Assembly (NCBI GenBank): GCA_023238725.1
Contig: CM041550.1
Location: 21,176,086 to 21,240,085 of the forward strand
Source of the DNA: Scortum barcoo
Taxonomy: Eukaryota > Chordata > Actinopteri > Centrarchiformes > Terapontidae
Reading direction: 5' to 3'
Length of the DNA: 64,000 nt
In this document: positions 51,291 to 61,350 of the stretch, in pieces
How positions within the stretch are numbered: the stretch's first letter is position 1
Layout: each line of letters opens with the position of its first letter
Program-made: the position numbers and the translations under genes
Notes under the pieces: model-generated
The model's input: only the letters and a program-made list of their open reading frames with translations
What the model was told of the DNA's origin: nothing
The model's database searches: none

Positions 51291-52468
51291 CTTAACGTCT
51301 CCTCTTTCTTTCAAATCAACAGGAGGTTTCAGTTTGGTTGTCATCTGTACTTGTCAGACATGTCTCTCTTTATACATTTCTTGGCCCCCCATTTCCCTGA
51401 TCATTTCAAGCAGTTCTGTTTTTACAGATGCTGTCGTATCTTCGTCTCTATCAGCTCCCTGGAAATGTTGTTTTTACCTTGTATTTAACTACTTTCCCCC
51501 ACTCCTGTGTCACAGCTTTTCATTGATAAAGTCTATCATCCTCAGAAAATGCACATCTTTGTTTGTCTTTTGTAAGACAGACCTGAATACAGCTGGAGAA
51601 AAATATTCCTTCACTGGTCATGCAGTGAATTGTCCCTTATTGATTGAAAGGTGTTTTTAATCTAAAACTATGAGACTACCTCACAGATGAGGGGACTGTG
51701 CTGGCTGTCTCCTGTGTGAATTGTTTTGGCAACATGTTGCAGCAGCCCTGACTTACTGACGACACCAAACAAGTGATACTCTCATTTTCATCTAATGATT
51801 TCCTTCCTCTAATTTCTTTTTCCTATTATTATTCACTGCTTTGGCAGCTGCAGAAAATAACATCTACTTTTATATCAGCCAAGCTTAGTGTTAGAAGTAA
51901 GACATTCAATGCCAGAAACACATACTGGATTAACAAGGTGATACATTTCCACAGGCCAAGGGAATGATGTATTAACTGTTATTATTATTATTCTGTAGCT
52001 GCCACTGACAGCATCCCTTTTCTGCCTAGGTGATACATGTTTGAAATTCACAGTTTCAAAACAAAATAATCCAAATTAAGAGCTGTTGACAACGTTAGAG
52101 AAATGTAATCAGTGGATGCAGTGAGCAGTTCACAGAAGCAGGGGACAAATCCAGGTAAATGATGATATAAATTACTATCAATAACCTTCTCAATACTGGC
52201 TTTGCCTAAGGCCTCCAAGTCCACCCGTTTAGAGAATATTTTATATAGGGATGCTGTAGTCCATCCATCCATCCATTTTCATCCGCTTGATCCAGGGACC
52301 GGGTTGCGGAGGCAGCAGTCTGAGCAGAGATGCCCAGACTTCCCTCACCCCAGACACTTTCCTCCAGCTCTTCCGGGGGGATTCCGAGGCATTCCCAGAT
52401 CTCTCCACCCACCCGGAGAGGGCACGCCACACTTCTCAAAGACAACATGCACTGGGAACAGGTCTGAC

Positions 52469-52833
52469 TTACTGCCGGCAATGCGAACCAAGCTCCTGCT
52501 CTGGTTGTACAGAGGCCAAACAGCCCTTAGCAAAGGCCCCCGGACCCCATACTTTCAGTGGAGCACTCCCCCACAGAATACCACGAGGGACACGGTCGAA
52601 TGCCTTCTCCAGATCCACAAAGCACATGTGGACTGGTTGGGCAAACTCCCATAAACCCTCAAGCACCCTGTGGAGGGTATAGAGCTGGTCCAGTGTTCCA
52701 CGACCGGGCCACGACCTGAAAACCACATTGTTCCGATAGGTTCGACTATCGGCCGAATTCTCCTCTTCAGTACCCTGGCGTAGACCTTCCCGAGGAGGCT
52801 GAGAAGTGTGATCCCTCTATAGTTGGAACACAC
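52469..52833 (-). pseudogene. Reverse transcriptase fragment of the LINE
   Basis: Contains the N-terminal RT blocks, including the NYRGITLL motif, a PGRGTLDQLYTLHRVLEG stretch and the FVDLEKAFDRVPRG block (which carries the first catalytic Asp). The later region with the DD catalytic pair is absent, and a frameshift lies near 52720. It cannot encode active enzyme. Confidence 0.85.
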
Positions 52834-53552
52834 ACCCCTTGCAGGTTTGCCACTCCAGAGGCACTATGTCCCCGACCTCCATGCAATGCTGCAGAGACGT
52901 GTCAGCCAAGACAGCCCCTCAGCATCCAGAGACTTGAGGTACTCGGGGCGGATCTGGCAGAGTTGGCAGAGTACTGCTTCCCCCTTCTGAGGCGCCGGAC
53001 GGTTTGCCAGATTTTCTTCGAGGCCAACCGATAGTCCTCTTCCATGGCCTCACTGAACTCCTCCCAGACCCAAATTTTTGCCAGGTTGAGAGGTACCGGC
53101 TAGAGATAGTCGGGCTCACCTCCACGCATGGCTTGGGCTCTGGAACCCAGGCTTGCTTGGCCTGCCGGTACCTGTCAACTGCATCAGGAGTCCCACAGGC
53201 CAACATGGCCCGATAGGACTCCTTCTTCAGCCTGACAGCATCCCTTACTTCCGGTGTCCCCTGGCCGAGGTTCAGGGGTTGCCGCCATGACAGGCACCAG
53301 AGACCTTGCGTCCACAACTTTGAACCGCTAAGCGTCGACAATGGAGGCAGAGAAACATGGTCCACTCTGGACTCAATGTCCCCAGCCTCCCTCGGAATCT
53401 GGGAGAAGTTCACCCAGAGGTGGGAGTTGAAGACCTCCCTGACAGAGGGCTCGGCCAGACGTTCCCAACAGACCCTCACAATACGTTTGGGTCTGCCAGA
53501 TCTGTCCAAATTCCTCCTCCACCAACAGATCCAACTCACCATCAGGTGGTGA

Positions 53553-53795
53553 TCAGGTTGACAGCTCAGCCCCTCTCTTTACCCGAGTGTCCAAGACATA
53601 CGGCCGGAGATCAGATGAAACGACAACAAAGTCAATCATTGACCTCCGGCCTAGGGTGTCCTGGTGCCATGTGCACTGATGGACACCCTTATGGTCGAAC
53701 ATGGTGTTCGTTATGGACAAACTGTGACTAGCACAGAAGTCCAATAACAGAACACCACTCGGGTTCAGATCGGGGAGGCCGTTCCTCCCAATCAC
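53553..53795 (-). pseudogene. APE-type endonuclease fragment of the LINE
   Basis: Open 80-codon stretch matching the C-terminal half of the fish RTE endonuclease (GVHQCTWHQDTLGRRSMIDF, then VVVSSDLRP). The upstream half is recognisable toward 54000 but broken by frameshifts and stops. Confidence 0.82.
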
Positions 53796-54359
53796 ACCCC
53801 TCCAGGTGTCACGGTGTCGTAGCTGCCCACGTGAGCATTGAAGTCGCCCAGTAGAACAATGGAGTCCCCAGTCAGAGCACTATGAAGTACCCCTACCGGG
53901 GACTCCAAGAAGGCCGGGTACTCTGTACTGCTGTTCGGCAGACACAAACAACAGCAAGAGACCTATCCCCGACCTGAAGGCAAGCGCAGGGAAGCGACCC
54001 TCTCATTCACCGGGGTGAACTCCAAGACATGGCGGGCTGAGCTGGGGAGCTATAAGCAAGCCCACACCAGCTCGCCAGCCGCTCACCCTGGGCAACTCCA
54101 GAGTAGTGGAGGGTCCAGCCCCTTCTCAAGGAGCTGGGTTCCAGAGCCCAAGCTATGCGTGGAGGTGAAATTTCCCTATTGGCCAGAGTTTTCTTGTGTG
54201 TTGAGCCTGTGATTGCCCCATACATTTTCCAAACCACATTACCGCCCCCCCAGGGCCCTGGAAGGCCAATTTCGGGCTGAGCCTGTGAGCCCCAGCCCCG
54301 GGCCCCCAAAAATTTTATATTTTTATATTTATATTTTCTTTGCAATTTAGGGCTGAGCA

Positions 54360-54780
54360 ATACAAGGATATACCTAACTAGAGTTTGCCTGCAGTAACAT
54401 TACAGGATTGACTGACTGAGAAAAGCTTGCAAATTTCAATCTAATGATACAAATAAAATGGAAGTTCCAATAAAGAATGGATGCCTCTTAATATAATCAA
54501 CTACACTGTAAGAAATCTCCCTGTGAAATTACAGGAAACTCTTTGCAGCAGTGGTCATTGTGCAGATCTATTATTGCTTTGTATATCTCTATCTATGTTG
54601 TTCTGGCTGCAGAAACAAATCTCCCTTTGGGAAAATAAAAATCTAATCTAAATATTTTCTTTGCAATTTGGATATACCTGTTTAAGTATTTAGTGACACT
54701 GTTTACCTTATGAACCTTATTCTGCATGACAGTTTCCCCATGTCCATTCAACACCATATATTACATCACATGTTCTTAGA
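54360..54780. other. Intergenic sequence with a LINE-tail-like remnant
   Basis: Around 54620-54655 the sequence AAATCTCCCTTTGGGAAAAT followed by AAAAATCTAATCTAA resembles the 3' tail common to fish L2-like repeats (TTTCCCTTTGGG, then AATAAA and ATCT units). Nothing else is recognised. Confidence 0.4.
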
Positions 54781-54793
54781 GGCTTTGAATGTT

Positions 54794-54799
54794 TTTATT
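54794..54799 (-). terminator. tmem177: Candidate poly(A) signal for tmem177
   Basis: AATAAA on the minus strand about 340 nt beyond the tmem177 stop codon (55136). It is the first canonical hexamer I noticed downstream. Confidence 0.45.
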
Positions 54800-55135
54800 G
54801 GTGCACTGGGTCCAGAATTAACTATCTAAATCTTGAGACATTGGCCACAAAACATATGGCGCTCTTGGGGCTTCACATGAATTTTCATTCTTGTCATGTG
54901 AATGGTTCCACACTTCAGGATTCATAAAACATAACACATTCAGCACATGTTGGACATTTTATATTAAAAATATGTTAATTTCTTTGATCTGGCTTTTTTT
55001 TGCAGCTAAACCAAAGCTCAGGAGCCTTCCTGCCCTGCTATTTTTCAATAGTCCAATCAGAGATTAGCACAACTAACAGTCAATCATTTCAAGCGCAAGT
55101 GATCCTCAACCCAACGTGCGTCCTCATATTTCTTC

Positions 55136-56332
55136 TCAGATTTTCTCCTCTTTCAGCAGAGCGAGGATCCCTTCCCTCCTGGATGTGTACGGTGTGTGTT
55201 TCAGCTGAAGGAGGTGAGCGGGAAACAGGTTCCCACTGGGAGCGTACATATCCTCTCCCTTCTGCCCCATCAGGGAGCGCAGCGTCTTGTTTCTGGACAG
55301 GATCTTATCATAAAATTCGACCCCTCCTTTGGCGTAATCACGGGACACTCCTGCTGCTCGCCTGTCTGACTTAAAGTCAATCCACTGGCTGACGGCATCC
55401 GAGGCGAGGAAGTAGGACACGGCACCAAGCCCCAGCGCCACAGTGTTCACAGCCCCGCGAAACAGTGCCGGCCCGGCGTGGAGCCCGAACATCTGCTTCA
55501 GGGCCACGCTGTACACCCAAACTCCACCCAGGCAAACTGGGGCAACAGCAGCACTCAAGACAGGCCCTCCGGACTGCAAGCGGGCCACTTCTCGCGCTAT
55601 GGCAAACTTCTGCGCCTCCAGGGAAAACACCAGCGCCTCCTTCAGAGCAGAGCCGGTGTCGCTGCTCCAGTCCACCGTCTTGCCGTTGATGAAAATGTTG
55701 CGGTTGGTGATTCCACTCGGGTCGTCCGCCGTGCTGTTGAAGTTTGCTGGGATGCCGATTTGTGCCCCTGCAGGAAGCAATGGGACACCAGCACCGACTG
55801 GATGGAACCCAAAGGAGGCGAAGGCGGAGAAGCTCTTTGGCGAGCTGACACCATAGTCCTTCAACACCTAAAAACGACAGCAACAACATTAAAAATTTGG
55901 ATTTTATGTAACTTTTTTTTTCCCAGTACACATACATAGTTGACAGTGAAGTTAATTTATATAATGATATAATGTGACATAATGTCCTTTAGGTTTTTTA
56001 TCTCATCTGCACCATCTGGAAGTAAGCATAGAAATCAGACTTTCTTTGCTATTTGCTATTAAATTTAAGGTTAAAGGGAGAGTGCAAGAAGAGAAGAAGA
56101 AGGAGAAAAAAAAACAAAGCACGCACATTACCTGCTCAAAAACACCCTCAAGCTTTTCAGACAGTGAGACTGGCTCCCCTTTGTGCCAGGCCTGATAGAG
56201 CTGACGGTAGGACATGTCCGGGAAAACGTGGTAGAACATGTTGGCCGCAAAGACCCCGCCGCAGCTCGCGATGAGCAACGGAGTCCGGTACTTCTGTAGG
56301 AGCACCGAGTACTTGAGGAAGCGGGACGCCAT
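55136..56332 (-). CDS. tmem177: TMEM177, mitochondrial inner-membrane protein (two coding exons)
   Basis: Coding exons are 56332-56132 (67 codons, ending GAGCAG, donor GTAATG) and 55867-55136 (acceptor TTTTAG, 243 codons plus TGA). Phase is 0, total 310 residues against about 311 in human TMEM177. Shared family strings include LPAGAQIGIPA, KTVDW, EAQKFAIAREVA, GLHAGP, GGVEFYDKILS, YAPSGNLFP and LKHTPYTSRR. Likely membrane segments are residues 169-190 and 202-222, plus a hydrophobic N-terminal stretch at 19-36. In mammals the protein sits in the inner mitochondrial membrane and acts with COX20 to stabilise newly made COX2. It lies upstream of ptpn4 in the same orientation, as in human. The start is chosen by alignment of the MASRFLKYSVLLQKYRTPLL region. 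Confidence 0.95.
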
Positions 56333-56400
56333 GTCGCCGATTCTGCTTTGGATCGCTCTCGTGTCACGTTTTAGGCACTGTGGGCTTCAGCGGGTGGCAC
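56333..56400 (-). other. tmem177: tmem177 5' UTR part of exon 2
   Basis: 68 nt of leader between an acceptor (CCTCACAG at 56401) and the ATG at 56332. The acceptor implies an upstream non-coding exon. Confidence 0.65.
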
Positions 56401-57317
56401 CTGTGAGGGAGACAGACAATACATTCATGAGTACACCAACAGGCCTGCATGTCAGAGAGATGTGCAGTTATTCAATAGAAGTCATCCACTTTCAAAAACG
56501 TCAGGTAGGTCTTTCTAAAGGCAGGGATCTGCACCTGCGTTGTCCTGTTTGACAATCATTCTCCTAAAGCATTAGGCCACTGTACCGTCACCTTTGTCAT
56601 CATTACAAACCAGGCAGCTTCAGGTAACAGATGTACATGACAGGCCTCTGCCCATCATATCTTCACGGTTACAAAGACGTTATGTAAATATATGAGCTAA
56701 TGCATTTTACTGCTGTATGCTCCACTCCACAGATAAAGCTCATGCACAGTGCAACAACATGAGGCTGGATTAATCAACATAAACATTCATAATGTGACAC
56801 TAAAATGAGGCAAACAGTGGAGATATAACCTGGGTGGCACATTGGTGTCTTTTTCTGCTCCACAAAAAAAGATGTCGTTCATAGTTTTCATACTTTTCTC
56901 TCTCTATAGGAGTGAAATGAGCAATGAATGTCTCCTCAAAAGGACAAATTAGGCCGTGCACCAACATGCATACATATAACATGCCAACTGAGTCACAAGC
57001 ACTGCTGTATTTACGTTTCTTAGCACTGCCACATCGGAGTTAAATAAACAGCGCATGACAGTCATTCTATTCAAAATATGAACTTAGAAATCATTAAACT
57101 ACTGAAAAAGTCGCATTAACCAGGTGTATCTCTGATACATAATCTCATTCATTCCTCTCATCATTTTTGACCTTAGCTCGCGGACTGACCCACACATTAC
57201 CATGGCGACTAGCTTTATCGTCAACTTGACTTCCGTCGATGCAAACACAGCGAGCGAAAAAAAAAAAAGATCAAATTTTATTGTGTTAAAAGCACACAAA
57301 CATCGCCCAGCACTCAC

Positions 57318-57420
57318 ATGTCGTCCACATCTTCACAAGGACGGCCGACGCTGTTACATGAAGACTCTGTCCGTAAAGCGGCTCCGCTGTCAGCTGTGTG
57401 GCGCGACAGTTTTACGACAA
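57318..57420 (-). other. tmem177: Candidate tmem177 non-coding first exon and promoter
   Basis: CpG-enriched minus-strand sequence ending GACGACAT followed by the consensus donor GTGAGT at 57317. It contains ATGTAA (57359-57354), a start codon followed at once by a stop. A second ATG at 57330 would give an 8-codon uORF (MWTTCATR) after splicing to 56400. The transcription start is not determined; the right end given is approximate. Confidence 0.5.
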
Positions 57421-57642
57421 GGAGGCAGCGTGTCTGGCAGTGTGTTTGGGTCAGGTGATTTATGATAAGAACACACGTATCATTTAAACTCTCATATAAA
57501 TGCATTTAAGATATCTGTGAGATGGAAGTCGTTTATTAAGCTGAGCTGAAACTATATACTGTTCATTCAATTTCAAATGCTCATCCTAAAGTCACTTGTT
57601 TGGTCATAATAATCTGGAAGCAATATGTACAGAAATAAAAAA

Positions 57643-57648
57643 TTTATT
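57643..57648 (-). terminator. Candidate poly(A) signal for the TRIM gene
   Basis: AATAAA on the minus strand about 865 nt beyond the TRIM stop codon. It sits within AAATAAAAAATTTATT, which offers AATAAA on both strands. Other TTTATT matches at about 57852 and 57871 would give shorter 3' UTRs. Confidence 0.35.
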
Positions 57649-58512
57649 GTATGTCAGTTAAGCAATATTTGATGACAATGAAAATAAACAGATTGAGATG
57701 TAAAACATGGACAGGACTTTGTTGAAATTATTAATCATAATGCGTTTTACATTTCTTAAACAGCAGAAAATGACAGTGCAGTAACTTCTTACAGAACAAA
57801 GGCAAAATTCACCTAATTTTTCTCACCATTTTCACAAGACAGGTGTTTTTGTTTATTTTTTAAAGTATAATGCACTTTATTCTATCCTTTTATACAAAAA
57901 CATTTTTTGGAAAACAGGTGGAATTTTTTAATAAGGCAACTCTGGATCTTTAAGTGCAAACATCTGAAACACTTACATAGAAAATAACTGGATTCTTAAC
58001 AAAGCAAAGCAAACACATTTAGACATATCAGAGATCAATTATGGCACTCTAACAGTGTGAAAACTACAGTTATTCAAAGTTTTACCGGTACCACCATGAT
58101 GGTATCTTAACAAAGTGCAAGACAAAGAAACAAAAATGTAATAACTTTTTTTCATACTCAAATTAGGAAAATACCTGCTACCATTTCATAGATTTTGGTA
58201 TGATTTACATTGCACACATCTCGGAGTACACATTCAGTAAATACTTACTGAAATCAAGGCCAACATTTGCGACGTTCATTGATTTTATGTTGTGTTTGGG
58301 TTGTATAAACAATATTAACATCATTAATTTAGTGCATTTTCCTTCTATTGCGTCTCATTATTTTGTATAGTGATATGAAGATCCCACAGAAACAAACAAA
58401 TTGTCAAACAAAGACAAAAGTAGTGATACACAGATACACAGTCTCTCTCTCTCTCTCTCTTTTAAAGGCAAGTATGTACCTCACAGGATAACAGAGATCT
58501 TCTAGCGGTTCT

Positions 58513-59898
58513 CTATCCTGAAACAATGACAGAGAGTTTCATAGGTATTATCTTCAGTGGGAGGTCATGCCAAGTGTTGATGTATGGAAACAGCTTGCCT
58601 GTGAACGTGTGTGTGAAGGTATGTATGATCGTGCTGGTGTCTGGGTCCCAGAAGGTTAGCCTCCCTTTGATAAAGTCCAGGTGCACCCGGACCCTCTGGA
58701 GCCGGTCCTTCAGTGGGAGGGCCGACACCGGACAGGATGGGGAGAAGACAGTGAACTTGCCGTAACAGAACCTCAGCATCCACAACCCGGACGTTATGTC
58801 CCCTGTCCCACGGGCGCCCTGCGTGATCACACCCAGGGCCCACACTTGGTTCTCTCCCGTCTCCACATCCCAGCGGTGACTGCCCGAGCTGAAGCCCAAG
58901 GAGCCCAGCACGCAGTGGTGGTGCTCCATCCTCTCCGGGATTGCGGCGAGGGTCTGCCTGGGCCCAGATCTGAGAGAGGTCAGGTCCTTGGACAGGTAGA
59001 GCTCTCGATGGGCGGTTTTGGGGTCCAGAATAATGGGGCTGTATGACACCATGTCCTTCATCTTGTACCACATGCTGAACCTCACATTGCCCAGGTACCT
59101 GGCCACATCGATGAGGGCTCCCGGGGCCTGCTGCGGCTCGTCCAGCAAGGGGCGCTCGGCTTGCGTAGTCAACGCGTCCACTTTGAGCAGGAAAGACGTG
59201 TCGTCATCCGCAAGCCCTCCCTCAAGGGATTCAAGGGTACTTTCCATGGTGTGGAGCTCCCCTGTCAACAAATCGAGCTTATCCTTCACGGCCTTCCGTT
59301 TGCGGTGCTCTTCCTCCTTCAGAGCAGCCACCCTGGATCTCTCCTCTCTCTGCAGGAAGTCCCGCAGCGCCCTGAACTCCTCTCTCATCCTCCTCTCCGC
59401 GTCCTCGGCCTGACTCTTGATTTCCTCGTCGGTTCTCTCGAGGTTCGCTTTCGCTTCGCTGAACACTTTCACTTTCTCTCTCAGGGGAGTCACGTAATTC
59501 CGGAGCCGCTTTCTGTGAAGCTCTGCAGCCTCGTCCACGGGGGTGAAGCTGTGGCCCCGGTGCTGCCTGGACTCCCGGCACACGACGCACACCGGGGCCC
59601 GGTGCTCCCGGCAGTACAGCTTGAGCCTCTCGGTGTGCAGGCGGCAGATGGCCCCGGACTCCATCTCCAGGGAGAAAGCCTCGCATAAGTTCCTCAGGAC
59701 CAGGTTCTTTATGGTCTTCTTTGTCGGGGACACCGTCTTGCAGACCGGACACTCGCGGCTCCCCTTCGTCTTCCACCACTGGGTCACGCAGGCGTTACAG
59801 AGGCTGTGACTGCAGGGGAGGAGCACCGGGTCTTTGTAAATGTCCCGGCACACCGGGCAGCACAGCTCGTCGCTCGCTGCCAACCAGCTTGACGCCAT
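58513..59898 (-). CDS. TRIM family protein, RING/B-box/coiled-coil/PRY-SPRY (putative E3 ubiquitin ligase)
   Basis: Intact single-exon frame of 461 residues. The RING finger has Cys14, 17, 29, His31, Cys34, 37, 50 and 53 (C3HC4). B-box 2 has Cys85, His88, Cys96, His99, Cys104, Cys107, His113 and His116. A charged coiled coil runs about 128-245. A PRY/SPRY domain from about 283 to the end contains LDPKTAHRELYLSKD, SGSHRWDVE, WALGV and LTFWDP. The RING predicts ubiquitin ligase activity and the SPRY domain target binding. The architecture resembles the TRIM35 / TRIM39 / zinc-binding protein A33-like group expanded in teleosts; I cannot assign an orthologue. The start has a strong context (G at -3, G at +4). 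All zinc ligands are present, so it is not an obvious pseudogene. Confidence 0.93.
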   Translation of the reverse strand: MASSWLAASDELCCPVCRDIYKDPVLLPCSHSLCNACVTQWWKTKGSRECPVCKTVSPTKKTIKNLVLRNLCEAFSLEMESGAICRLHTERLKLYCREHRAPVCVVCRESRQHRGHSFTPVDEAAELHRKRLRNYVTPLREKVKVFSEAKANLERTDEEIKSQAEDAERRMREEFRALRDFLQREERSRVAALKEEEHRKRKAVKDKLDLLTGELHTMESTLESLEGGLADDDTSFLLKVDALTTQAERPLLDEPQQAPGALIDVARYLGNVRFSMWYKMKDMVSYSPIILDPKTAHRELYLSKDLTSLRSGPRQTLAAIPERMEHHHCVLGSLGFSSGSHRWDVETGENQVWALGVITQGARGTGDITSGLWMLRFCYGKFTVFSPSCPVSALPLKDRLQRVRVHLDFIKGRLTFWDPDTSTIIHTFTHTFTGKLFPYINTWHDLPLKIIPMKLSVIVSG

Positions 59899-59939
59899 GG
59901 CTGATGTTGCTGCTGTCTACCTATCTCAATGAAAAGACA

Positions 59940-60090
59940 GCTTCCTCTTCCGGCTAATATTCCTATCACTTTCCGGTATCTCCCCTCCTATTGGCTGTCC
60001 CAATGTCAGGCGCCTTCCTATTGGCCGCGCAGTCGGTGACATAGGGGAATACCTGTCCCCGCCCTGATATATGAAAGTGGAAGTTCCCAT
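59940..60090 (-). promoter_or_regulatory. TRIM gene promoter: two CCAAT boxes and ETS-type sites
   Basis: On the minus strand, CCAAT boxes lie at 59994-59990 and 60024-60020, 30 bp apart. CCGGAAG (59953-59947) and CCGGAA (59976-59971) are ETS-type motifs nearer the start codon. No TATA box is evident. Around 60072-60086 the plus strand reads GAAAGTGGAAGTTCC, loosely like an interferon-response element. Motif identities are visible; their use is inferred. Confidence 0.5.
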
Positions 60091-60129
60091 GCCTGCTGAG
60101 AAATGTGGAGATGTGAGGAAACCAACAGG

Positions 60130-60960
60130 ATGTGCTTCATGAAATAAAGTGTTCAGATTAGTGCTGCAGTAAAAAGATTTCTTTATTAGGGCTTGACCCA
60201 AATATGCAAATATATTCAGTGTCTATATTCAGTCAATATTTGTTCATTTTCTAGGTATTTAGTTTTCAGTTTTGTTTTTTAATTTGTTGTGTTTTTTTTA
60301 AGGTGTGCTGATTCATGCATCATGCACTGAGTAACATATTACCGGCCAAGCCTACCCCTTTTTTATGAAGGTGGCCTTGTAGGTGACATACATGTGACAT
60401 GGCGGATTGTGTGTGCCTTAAGATGACAGAAGTTATCTGTTTACACAATTTTGAACGTCTTCAGTTTCGGAGGGAAACACTGAAAGAGGGAAAACAAAAC
60501 CCCACTCAACCTACTTTTAAATAATGATGTTATTAAAGTTATATAAAGTGACGTTATTTACATTTTTTTGTATGTTACTGATCACTTAACAAGACAAAAA
60601 TGGAGCTCACATACAATATCATTTTATGTGGTGTATTTTTTTAAGTTCTCACTAGATGGCAGTAATAAAGCACAAATGGCAACCTGTTGAATTTTGATTA
60701 ACTGGTTGATGACGTGCAGCTGAGGGGTGATTTTTAATGTAATTTAATGTATCCAGATAACCTCAGGTTCAAGTGAAGTGGTTGTGTATTGTGTGATTTT
60801 GTGAGTTAATAAAGCTCCTGTTTTTTGCATTCTTCAGTGCAGAGCTTTCCCTTTTATCCTTTAATTTGTTGGACGAGCTAAAAAGTTAAACGTTTGATGA
60901 CATTAGATAATGTCCATTTGGTACAGCAGGCAATGTGGTTATACCCTTTGAAATGAGCCA
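60130..60960. other. Intergenic sequence upstream of the TRIM gene, nothing recognised
   Basis: AT-rich sequence with short T runs. I see no coding frame, RNA gene or clear repeat. Confidence 0.45.
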
Positions 60961-60967
60961 CAGCTGT

Positions 60968-61350
60968 TTCCATCTATCCATCCATTTTCTATTCCCACTT
61001 TATCCTGACACACACACACACACACAGAATATGGGCTTTATTTTTATATTCAGTTCACCTTCTAGTTCATTTCTGTAGGTTTTCATCATTGACCTCTTTG
61101 AGTGCCCTTTGTATTTTGTGTTTCTTACATGTGTCATGGCTGCTGTTATGCTGGCAATTTCCCACTGGGATTAATGAATTATTCTGTGTCTCTTCTTTGT
61201 ACTCCAGCTACATCTCACAATCCAAAGACATGTAGGTTGGAAACTGACATGTCAGCCCTGACCTGAGCAAGGTATATTCTGCCTCTTACCCATGGGCACC
61301 ACCCTCCCTCTACCATGCACAGGATAAAGAAATGCATGGATGGATTATCT
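60968..61350 (+). mobile_element. Degenerate LINE-tail / SINE remnants
   Basis: TCCATCCATTTTCTATTCCC at about 60978 resembles the reverse of a fish LINE tail. AATTTCCCACTGGGATTAAT near 61155 and a block from CACAATCCAAAGACATGTAG to GGATAAAGAAATGCATGGAT (61215-61345) resemble the common fish repeat ending in GGATAAGCGGTA and (TGGA)n. Divergence is high and the boundaries are approximate. A short CA array lies at about 61009-61026. Confidence 0.5.

Larger units (their letters stand above)
52257..54330 (-). mobile_element. Decayed RTE/Rex-like LINE retrotransposon
   Basis: Minus-strand fragments of one non-LTR retrotransposon in collinear order. An endonuclease part (53795-53553) contains NPSGVLLLDFCASHSLSITN and DTLGRRSMIDFVVVSSDLRP. 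A linker (53542-52919) contains RPKRIVRVCWERLAEPSVRE. A reverse transcriptase start (52833-52469) contains CSNYRGITLLSLLGKVYARV and VHMCFVDLEKAFDRVPRGIL. Near 52440 the sequence jumps from KSDLFPVHV to a C-terminal end resembling PPEELEE, so the rest of the RT palm is deleted. Frameshifts and stops are common. The 3' end is GGATGAAAATGGATGGATGG, as in RTE-type fish elements. The exact family is uncertain. Confidence 0.85.
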
